NCBI GenBank assembly: GCA_045541135.1
Contig: JAZQIO010000016.1
Location: 1 to 12,267 of the forward strand
Direction of reading: 5' to 3'
DNA from: CAZNKU01 sp045541135
GTDB lineage: Bacteria; Bacillota; Clostridia; Monoglobales; Firm-18
Length of the DNA stretch: 12,267 nt
In this document: positions 5,791 through 12,267 of the stretch, piece by piece
Layout: each line of letters starts with the position of its first letter
Position numbering within the stretch: the stretch's first letter is position 1
Program-made: the position numbers and the translations under genes
The notes under the pieces: model-generated
Databases searched by the model: none
The model's input: only the letters and a program-made list of their open reading frames with translations
Told to the model about the DNA's origin: nothing

Positions 5791-8655
5791 ATGCGATTTT
5801 ATGAGGATTTAAACCACATTAAGGAAAACCGTTTGCCACAGCGTGCATACTACATACCTGAAAATCAGGGTGCATATATGCTTTTAAACGGTGAATGGAA
5901 TTTTAAGTATTACGATGCAGACTTCAAGGAGGAAGATGTTATAGACAGTTGGGATAAAATTCCTGTTCCTTCCTGCTGGCAGATGTTCGGATATGAAGAC
6001 CCTAATTACACAAATGTAAACTATCCATACCCTGTTGATATGCCCTATGTACCCGATAAAAATCCAATGGGTATATATATGCGTGAATTTGAAATTAAAA
6101 ATAAGGATAACCGTCATTACATCGTTTTTGAAGGTGTTTCTTCAAATATTGAACTTTATATTAACGATAAATATGTAGGCTACAGCCAGGGAAGTCACCT
6201 GCAGGCAGAATTTGATATTACGGATTTTGTAAATGTTGGTACAAACAAAATTTTGGTTAAGGTGAGAAAATGGTGCAGTGGAAGCTATCTTGAAGACCAG
6301 GATTTTTTCCGCTTTAACGGTATTTTCCGTGACGTTTATATCTTATCCCGTCCCGAAGGACATATAAAGGATATTAAAATTACAACAGAGGGTAACAAGA
6401 TTCTTGTAGACTTTGAGGGCTCAGCAAAGGTATATCTTTACGACGGTGAAGATTTAATCGGTGAATGTGATGCGGATAAAAAGGCAGAATTTACTGTGGA
6501 AAATCCGATAAAATGGAATGCGGAAAAACCGTATCTTTATGATTTGGTATTTGAATATAAAGACGAAATTATTACACAGTCTGTAGGTTTTGTAGAATAT
6601 TCTGTAAACGAAGAATCAGCATTTTGTGTAAATGGTGTACCTGTTAAATTAAAGGGTGTAAACCACCACGATACACATCCTGTAAAGGGATGGTATATGA
6701 CAGACGAGGATTTGATGTACGACCTGTTGCAGATGAAAAAATTAAACATAAATACAATCCGTACCTCACACTATCCGCCTACACCAAAATTTCTTAATAT
6801 GTGCGACGAGCTTGGTTTTTATGTAATGCTTGAAACTGACATTGAAACTCACGGCTTTGTAAACAGAACTCCTGAAACAACAGGCTATGATATGGTTGAA
6901 AATGCCGATGCATGGCCGGGCAACAGACCTGAATGGGAAGAGTCTTACATGGAAAGAATGGTTCGTGCTTATGAGCGTGATAAAAACCATGCAAGTATTT
7001 TCAGTTGGTCAACAGGTAACGAAAGCGGCCATTGTGAACATCATTATTCAATGATTAAATATCTTAAGAAGACAGATCCAAAGCGTCTTGTACACTGTGA
7101 AGATGCATCCCGTGCAAGCCTCAGATATCCGGAATTTTATGACCGTCCTGATATGCATTCTCGTATGTATCCGCCAATAGATGAAAAAAGACCGACTCAT
7201 GATTATGAATTGATTGAAGAATATGCTGTGGATAAGGACAAGCCACTACCATATTTTATGTGTGAATATGCTCACGCAATGGGTAATGGCCCCGGCGATG
7301 TAATGGATTACTGGGAGGTTATATATAAATATCCTAAGTTAATTGGTGGTTGTATCTGGGAATGGGCAGACCATACTGTTATAGTAGACGGTGTGCCGAA
7401 ATACGGCGGTGACTTTAGAGAGCTTACAAATGATGCAAACTTCTGTGCTGATGGTCTTGTATTCCACGACAGAAGCTTTAAAGCAGGCTCCCTTAATGCA
7501 AAGGCGGCATATCAGTATGCACGTTTTGAACTTGAGGGTAATAAAATTAAGGTTACAAACCTTTATGACTTTACAAACCTTAATGAATATACATTTAAGT
7601 ATGAGGTTGCGGTAGACGGTGAAATTATTGATTATAAATACCTTACACTAGACCTTGAACCGAAGGCAACAGCAGAGGTGGAATGTGAAGTTGTGGAAGA
7701 ATGTGAGCTTGGAGCTTTTGTAAACTGTTACCTTTATGACAAGACAGGCTACGAGGTAGCAACAGCACAGCTTGAAATTGATGCGGAATGTGCAGAAATT
7801 TGCAAAGAGGACGAGCTTGAAGTAACCGAAACAAAAAATGATTTTGTGGCAATCGGAGAAAACTTCAGTTATACAATTTCAAAGCATACAGGTGAACTTA
7901 CAAGCATTGTTAAAAATGGTGTTGAACAGCTTGCAGAACCGATGAAGCTTACAGTTATGCGTGCGCCTACTGATAATGAAAGAAACATTTGCAGTAAGTG
8001 GTACAAATGCAAGAGCAGATGGGGTGAAGGCTTTGACAAGGTGTTTAACAAGTGTTATTCCTGCACGGCATCAGGTAATACTGTTACAGTTACAGGTTCT
8101 CTTGCCGCAGTAAGCAGATTGCCTTTCTTTAAATATACTATAGAGTATTCGTTCTTTGCAGACGGTACTGTTAAGGTTAACTTAAACGGTGACGTGCGTG
8201 AGGATTGCATATGGCTGCCTCGTCTTGGCTTTGAATTTAAAACGCCTTATGAAAATGATAAGTTTATGTATTTCGGCAGAGGTGACGGCGAAAACTATCG
8301 TGATATGAAGTATCATACAAAAGTAGGTTTCTATGAAAGTGATGCAGACAGCGAATATGTAAATTACATTGTTCCTCAGGAGCACGGTAACCATATTGAA
8401 ACAAAGCTTCTTGAAATGTTAAACGGTCTTAAATTTGAATCCGATACAGGTTTTGAATTTAATGTTTCCCATTACAGTGCAATGGCACTTATGAATGCAA
8501 TGCACATAGATGAACTTGAAAAAGAAGACGCAACAATTATAAGAATTGACTATAAGGGTTCGGGTATAGGTTCAAATTCCTGCGGTCCTGAGCTTATGCA
8601 CAAATACAGATTTGAGGAAAAGAAAGTAGAAAACTTTACGTTCTACATCGGCTAA
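5791..8655 (+). CDS. GH2 beta-galactosidase (LacZ type)
   Basis: A 954-residue beta-galactosidase of the LacZ architecture that removes terminal beta-linked galactose from lactose or galacto-oligosaccharides. There is no signal peptide, so it is cytosolic. Domains in order: jelly-roll sugar-binding domain (~30-185, including NPMGIYMREF and DQDFFRFNGIFRDVYIL), immunoglobulin-like domain (~190-275), TIM barrel (~280-570), a second Ig-like domain, and a C-terminal beta-galactosidase small-chain domain (~685-954). The acid/base is E411 in STGNESG and the nucleophile is E492 in MCEYAHAMGNGPG. E352 and H354 (ETHGF) match the magnesium ligands of E. coli LacZ. The frame extends to a TTG at 5755, but AAAGG at 5777-5781 with a 9-nt spacer supports ATG 5791. 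An ATG at 5782 is too close to that site. It is the first gene of the operon and is followed after 15 bp by the GH42 gene. Substrate preference among beta-galactosides is not readable. Confidence 0.95.
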   Translation: MRFYEDLNHIKENRLPQRAYYIPENQGAYMLLNGEWNFKYYDADFKEEDVIDSWDKIPVPSCWQMFGYEDPNYTNVNYPYPVDMPYVPDKNPMGIYMREFEIKNKDNRHYIVFEGVSSNIELYINDKYVGYSQGSHLQAEFDITDFVNVGTNKILVKVRKWCSGSYLEDQDFFRFNGIFRDVYILSRPEGHIKDIKITTEGNKILVDFEGSAKVYLYDGEDLIGECDADKKAEFTVENPIKWNAEKPYLYDLVFEYKDEIITQSVGFVEYSVNEESAFCVNGVPVKLKGVNHHDTHPVKGWYMTDEDLMYDLLQMKKLNINTIRTSHYPPTPKFLNMCDELGFYVMLETDIETHGFVNRTPETTGYDMVENADAWPGNRPEWEESYMERMVRAYERDKNHASIFSWSTGNESGHCEHHYSMIKYLKKTDPKRLVHCEDASRASLRYPEFYDRPDMHSRMYPPIDEKRPTHDYELIEEYAVDKDKPLPYFMCEYAHAMGNGPGDVMDYWEVIYKYPKLIGGCIWEWADHTVIVDGVPKYGGDFRELTNDANFCADGLVFHDRSFKAGSLNAKAAYQYARFELEGNKIKVTNLYDFTNLNEYTFKYEVAVDGEIIDYKYLTLDLEPKATAEVECEVVEECELGAFVNCYLYDKTGYEVATAQLEIDAECAEICKEDELEVTETKNDFVAIGENFSYTISKHTGELTSIVKNGVEQLAEPMKLTVMRAPTDNERNICSKWYKCKSRWGEGFDKVFNKCYSCTASGNTVTVTGSLAAVSRLPFFKYTIEYSFFADGTVKVNLNGDVREDCIWLPRLGFEFKTPYENDKFMYFGRGDGENYRDMKYHTKVGFYESDADSEYVNYIVPQEHGNHIETKLLEMLNGLKFESDTGFEFNVSHYSAMALMNAMHIDELEKEDATIIRIDYKGSGIGSNSCGPELMHKYRFEEKKVENFTFYIG

Positions 8656-8670
8656 GATGGAGATGATTTA

Positions 8671-10689
8671 ATGCTTATTAATGAAAAACTCAAAGGTTTC
8701 TGGCACGGTTGCGACTATAATCCCGACCAATGGTTGGATTATCCCGAGGTGCTTGAAAAAGATATTGAGCTTATGAAAAAAGCAGGTTGTAATGTTATGT
8801 CTGTTGGGATTTTTGCATGGGCAAAGCTTGAGCCTGAAGAAGGCGTGTTTGACTTTGGATGGCTTGACAAAATCATAGACAGACTTTATGAAAACGGAAT
8901 ATATACTATCCTTGCCACACCTTCAGGGGCAATGCCTTCGTGGATGGCTGAAAAGTATCCGGAAATAAGACGTGTACAGGAAGACGGTATAAGAAACAGA
9001 TTCGGTAACCGTCATAATAACTGTTACTCCTCGCCTGTTTACAGGGAAAAAGTGAGGATAATAAACACAAAACTTGCAGAAAGGTATTCAAAACATCCGG
9101 GATTTTTGCTGTGGCATGTTTCAAATGAGTATAATGTAGAGGACTGTCATTGTCCGCTGTGCTGTGAAAATTTCAGAAAGTGGCTTGAAAATAAGTATGA
9201 AACCATAGATAATCTTAATAAAAAGTGGTGGAACGGATTCTGGTCACATACATATAAGAGTTTTGAACAAATATCTCCTCCGGGACAACACGGAGAAAAA
9301 TGCAATCCTCTTAAACTTGAATGGCACAGATTTAAAAATCACATGATGAAGGATTTCGTTGAGGCAGAAATTGATGCACTTAAAAAAGTAAATCCTGATG
9401 TTTTGGTTACAACAAACTTTATGCAGTTTTTTGAAATTGATTATTCCAAGGTTTCAAAAAGTATAGACGTTATATCATGGGACAATTATCCAAAATGGCA
9501 TTCTGCTGACAATGAATTTGCTTCAGCGACGGAAACGGCAATGTTTCACACAATGTTTAAATCCTTTAAAAAGGACAAGCCTTTTATGATGATGGAAAGC
9601 TCACCTTCTGCAACAAACTGGCAGGCAGTTTCAAGGCTTCGACGTCCTGGAATGCATAAGTTGGCATCTCTTCAGGCTTTGGCTCACGGTAGTGATACCA
9701 TACAGTATTTCCAGTGGAGAAAAAGCCGCGGACAATCGGAACAGTTCCACGGTGCTGTGGTAGGACATGACAACAGTGATGATACAAGAGTTTTTCGTGA
9801 AGTTTCCGAAGTAGGAAGAAATCTTAAAAAATTAGAAGAGGTTGCAGGTTCACTTCCTGAAAACGAAGTTGCCTTGCTTTTCGATTATGACAGTTTCTGG
9901 AGCCTACGTATTGCGTATGCTTACAGAAATATAGAAAAAGATAAAGGATATGCTGACATACTTCTTAAAAACTACGGTGCGCTTTGGCAGATGAATGTGG
10001 GCTGCGACTTTGTCTTTGGGAATGATGATTTTTCAAAATACAAGGTTATAATCGCTCCTATGCTCTTTATGCTTAAAAAGGGCATGAAGGAAAAAATAGA
10101 AAATTATGTTGAAAACGGCGGAATTTTTGTATCCACATTTGCAAGCGGTATTGTTGACGAATATGGACTTACATTTTTTGATAAAGATTGTTATCCTCTT
10201 AGAAAACTTTTTGCAGTAAAGGCGGAGGAAACGGATTCATTATATGACGGACAGCATAATTCGGTTAAAATGTTTGGAGAAACTTACCAAAGTGAAAGAT
10301 ATTGCGAACTTGCATATAACGAGGGTGCAACAGTTTTGGGAGAATACTGCGAGGATTTTTACAGCGGTATGCCTGCGGTAACTGTTAATAACTTCGGAAA
10401 GGGGAAGGCGTATTATATAGCTACTGATTTTGCACTTGACGGATACATTAAGTTGTATGAAGAAATTCTTAAGGGGGTTGTATCTGAAGATAAGGTTATA
10501 AATACACCTGAAAATGTAAGCGTAACCTTGCGTTATTCTGCAGATAATTGCTATGTTTTTGTGATGAATTTTAATAATGAAGCAAAGAAAGTGGAACTAC
10601 CCTTTGAATATGAAATTCTGTGCGGTGAATTTGAGGAAAAAACCTTGAAACCCTACGGAATTGCAGTGCTGAAAAAAGTTGGCAATTAA
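8671..10689 (+). CDS. GH42 beta-galactosidase
   Basis: A 672-residue GH42 enzyme, full length for the family, which cleaves terminal beta-galactose, often from beta-1,4-galactan or galacto-oligosaccharides rather than lactose. The catalytic TIM barrel spans ~10-385 (start GFWHGCDYNPDQW), with acid/base E153 in LWHVSNEY and nucleophile E309 in MMMESSPSATNW. Four Cys of the GH42 zinc site are present: C118 (NNCYSSP), then C159, C161 and C164 in the DCHCPLC segment. A glutamine-amidotransferase-like trimerisation domain (~395-600) and a small C-terminal beta domain follow. No signal peptide is present. The start ATG 8671 has GGAG at 8659-8662 with 8-nt spacing, 15 bp after the GH2 stop, so the two are co-transcribed. 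Having both a GH2 and a GH42 enzyme suggests division of labour between linkages or chain lengths; that part is inference. Confidence 0.95.
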   Translation: MLINEKLKGFWHGCDYNPDQWLDYPEVLEKDIELMKKAGCNVMSVGIFAWAKLEPEEGVFDFGWLDKIIDRLYENGIYTILATPSGAMPSWMAEKYPEIRRVQEDGIRNRFGNRHNNCYSSPVYREKVRIINTKLAERYSKHPGFLLWHVSNEYNVEDCHCPLCCENFRKWLENKYETIDNLNKKWWNGFWSHTYKSFEQISPPGQHGEKCNPLKLEWHRFKNHMMKDFVEAEIDALKKVNPDVLVTTNFMQFFEIDYSKVSKSIDVISWDNYPKWHSADNEFASATETAMFHTMFKSFKKDKPFMMMESSPSATNWQAVSRLRRPGMHKLASLQALAHGSDTIQYFQWRKSRGQSEQFHGAVVGHDNSDDTRVFREVSEVGRNLKKLEEVAGSLPENEVALLFDYDSFWSLRIAYAYRNIEKDKGYADILLKNYGALWQMNVGCDFVFGNDDFSKYKVIIAPMLFMLKKGMKEKIENYVENGGIFVSTFASGIVDEYGLTFFDKDCYPLRKLFAVKAEETDSLYDGQHNSVKMFGETYQSERYCELAYNEGATVLGEYCEDFYSGMPAVTVNNFGKGKAYYIATDFALDGYIKLYEEILKGVVSEDKVINTPENVSVTLRYSADNCYVFVMNFNNEAKKVELPFEYEILCGEFEEKTLKPYGIAVLKKVGN

Positions 10690-10735
10690 GCCTTTGAATG
10701 TTATACTAACCTAACAAAAAGGCGGTGTTATAAAA

Positions 10736-12007
10736 ATGGGTTATAAATTTTTCAAAGAATTTGAACTTCCTAAAATTCCTGTATTTCCTGAAAATACAGT
10801 ATATATAACTGATTTTGGTGCCATAGCGGACGGCAAGACATTGTGCCGTGATACTGTTAACAATGCTATAAAGCACTGTTCGGAAATGGGTGGTGGAACC
10901 GTTGTGGTTCCAAAAGGTGAATGGCTTTTCGGTGCTGTTAATATGCAAAGCAACATTAACCTTCATTTTGAAGATGGTGCAAATGTACTTTTCAGCGGGG
11001 ATAAAAATGACTATCTTCCCGTTGTACTTACTACATACGAGGCTGTAAGGGTATATAACTATTCACCTCTTATTTACGGATATAAGCTTAAAAATATTGC
11101 CATAACCGGCAAGGGTAAACTTGACGGTAACGGAGGTAGTTGGTGGCCATGGAAAAAGATTAAAAAGGGAGAAGAAGCGGTTTTTGAAAATTGCATAAAG
11201 GACACTCCTTTGGAAGAACGTGTGTACGGTACGGAGGAATGGTGCGTAAGGTCATGCTTTTTAGAGCTTTATGACTGTGAGGACATTCTGATAGACGGAA
11301 TAAGCATCGAAAATTCAAGCTACTGGACAGTTCACCCTGTGTGGAGCAAGAACATAACTGTCCGTAATATTACAATTGAAAGTCCCTTCAATACACCTAA
11401 CACAGATGGCATAAACATTGACGGATGCAATACTGTGTTGGTTGAAGACTGCACCGTTTTGGGCGGTGGTGACGACATAATCGCCATAAAATCAGGTCGC
11501 GGAAGTGACGGATGGAATATGGGCAGAGCCTGTGAAAACGTAATTATCCGCAACTGTAAAGGCTCCGATATAAAAGGAGGAGGTATTGTTGTTGGAAGTG
11601 AAATGTCAGGCGGTGTCAATAACATTCTTGCGGAAAACTGTCATTTTGAAAACATATACAGCTGTATAAAGGTTAAATCCAAAAAGGGCAGAGGCGGATT
11701 TGTTACAAATATGGAATACAGAAATATAACGGGTAAAAACGTTAAGTACGGTTACAACTTTACTATGAAGTATCCCTACGTTGACAATGCGGAGGAGAAT
11801 GATGACCCGAAAATGCCTGTTCTTGAAAATTATTATGTAAAGAATTTAAAGTGTGATGGTGTTGTGGACCCTATCATCATAGAGGGTGTTGAAGGCGGTG
11901 TATTTAAAAATATATACCTTGAGGACGTTGAACTTTTAAATTGTGAAAATACTGCAACCATAGAATTTGCAGAAAATGTAAATATGAATAATGTGACAAT
12001 TAAATAA
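10736..12007 (+). CDS. GH28 polygalacturonase-family beta-helix protein with altered active site
   Basis: A 423-residue right-handed beta-helix protein of glycoside hydrolase family 28, which hydrolyses alpha-galacturonosyl bonds in pectins. The start resembles bacterial exo-type enzymes (ITDFGAIADGKT, 24-34), then GKGKLDGNGGSWW (125-137), NSSYWTVHPV (193-202), NTDG (222-225), GGGDDIIAIKSG (243-254) and GSEMSGGV (287-294). The catalytic Asp trio D224, D246 and D247 is intact. However, the usual GHGG before GSEMSGG reads KGGG (280-283), so the conserved His is Gly281, and the usual RIK reads IKVK, with K312 in place of Arg. No signal peptide is visible, so it should act in the cytosol on imported oligosaccharides. 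The start ATG 10736 follows AAGGCGGTG (10719-10727). It is the last operon gene, 46 bp after GH42. Activity may differ from polygalacturonase; rhamnogalacturonan-type substrates are possible. Confidence 0.88.
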   Translation: MGYKFFKEFELPKIPVFPENTVYITDFGAIADGKTLCRDTVNNAIKHCSEMGGGTVVVPKGEWLFGAVNMQSNINLHFEDGANVLFSGDKNDYLPVVLTTYEAVRVYNYSPLIYGYKLKNIAITGKGKLDGNGGSWWPWKKIKKGEEAVFENCIKDTPLEERVYGTEEWCVRSCFLELYDCEDILIDGISIENSSYWTVHPVWSKNITVRNITIESPFNTPNTDGINIDGCNTVLVEDCTVLGGGDDIIAIKSGRGSDGWNMGRACENVIIRNCKGSDIKGGGIVVGSEMSGGVNNILAENCHFENIYSCIKVKSKKGRGGFVTNMEYRNITGKNVKYGYNFTMKYPYVDNAEENDDPKMPVLENYYVKNLKCDGVVDPIIIEGVEGGVFKNIYLEDVELLNCENTATIEFAENVNMNNVTIK

Positions 12008-12035
12008 AAAAGACTTCTCTTATGAAGTGTACTAC

Positions 12036-12075
12036 AAAGGACAGTAACTTAATTTGGTTGCTGTCTTTTGTTTTA
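12036..12075 (+). terminator. Intrinsic terminator of the operon
   Basis: GACAGTAAC (12040-12048) pairs with GTTGCTGTC (12057-12065) with one G-U pair and an 8-nt loop. Flanking AAA/TTT pairs extend the stem. The tail TTTTGTTTTA follows at 12066-12075. It lies 29 bp after the GH28 stop codon. Confidence 0.82.
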
Positions 12076-12094
12076 TTCCGCTGTCCGCGGAGGA

Positions 12095-12122
12095 CTTACT
12101 TTTTGCTCCGACAAAAAGTAAG
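12095..12122. repeat. Perfect 11-bp hairpin repeat unit
   Basis: CTTACTTTTTG (12095-12105) and CAAAAAGTAAG (12112-12122) are exact reverse complements around a 6-nt loop. It lies beyond the operon terminator in a stretch that appears GC-richer than the operon. It has the look of a dispersed intergenic repeat rather than a dedicated terminator, since no T-run follows on the plus strand. Copy number elsewhere cannot be seen. Confidence 0.5.
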
Positions 12123-12266
12123 CAAGAAATCGGCGCCGGGACGTTCGGTCAGCAACTCGTAATTCGTCAGTTTCTTAAAATTGTCGCCGTCGTCATATGC
12201 GAACTTATCGCACTGACTCCTAAAATTACGCATCAACAGTCGGCTGTTTCCAATCAAACTTCGCTT
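12096..12266 (-). other. Open frame running off the right edge, probably repeat-derived
   Basis: On the minus strand a 56-codon frame is open from the right edge to a TAA at 12098-12096, which lies inside the perfect hairpin. The translation includes RSQCDKFAYDDGDNFKKL and ends in FLLTFCRSKK. I recognise no domain. Because the C-terminus and stop are formed by the hairpin arms and no terminator or ribosome binding site is visible, it may be only the coding shadow of a repeat. It could instead be the end of a real gene that starts outside the window. Confidence 0.3.
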
Positions 12267-12267
12267 A

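Noticed and set aside
1..12267. CRISPR arrays, transposase genes, integrases, phage genes or toxin-antitoxin pairs
   Set aside because: None seen. There is no regular spaced repeat and no such protein signature on either strand.

Overview
The window is AT-rich DNA with Shine-Dalgarno sites of the AGGAGG type, sigma-A-like promoters and some TTG starts. This points to a low-GC Gram-positive bacterium of the Clostridia. A choloylglycine-hydrolase-family gene beside several intracellular glycoside hydrolases suggests a gut commensal. This is inferred from gene content and style; no taxonomic marker gene is present.

Layout, left to right. (1) 2-706 (+) is the C-terminal part of a calcineurin-like metallophosphoesterase cut by the left edge. 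It ends in an 18-bp perfect hairpin that also serves the convergent gene. (2) 761-2335 (-) is an intracellular GH13 alpha-glucosidase-like enzyme with its own promoter. (3) 2500-3483 (+) is a conjugated bile salt hydrolase-type Ntn hydrolase with Cys2. (4) 3641-3990 (-) is an unusual tRNA locus: a good promoter, a 22-nt 5' fragment of a tRNA-Leu, a hairpin-rich insert of about 140 bp, an intact tRNA-Leu(CAG) with encoded CCA, and a terminator. (5) 3994-4791 and 4849-5634 (-) are two tandem AraC-family regulators, each with its own near-consensus promoter. (6) 5791-12007 (+) is a three-gene operon read divergently from the regulators: GH2 beta-galactosidase (LacZ type), GH42 beta-galactosidase, and a GH28 polygalacturonase-family protein, closed by a terminator. 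(7) 12076-12267 looks like a non-coding or repeat-derived tail with a perfect 11-bp hairpin and a fragmentary open frame running off the edge.

How the genes may work together. The divergent AraC regulator (4849-5634) probably controls the GH2-GH42-GH28 operon. Two different beta-galactosidase families plus a galacturonan-type beta-helix enzyme, all without signal peptides, fit cytoplasmic trimming of imported galactose-rich pectin oligosaccharides, such as RG-I galactan side-chain fragments. Plain lactose or galacto-oligosaccharide use is also possible for the first two genes. No transporter, kinase or extracellular enzyme is in the window, so uptake must be encoded elsewhere.

I did not find a clearly new multi-gene system. 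The two most unusual signals are the interrupted tRNA-Leu locus and the GH28 protein, which lacks the family's conserved active-site His and has Lys in place of the conserved Arg.
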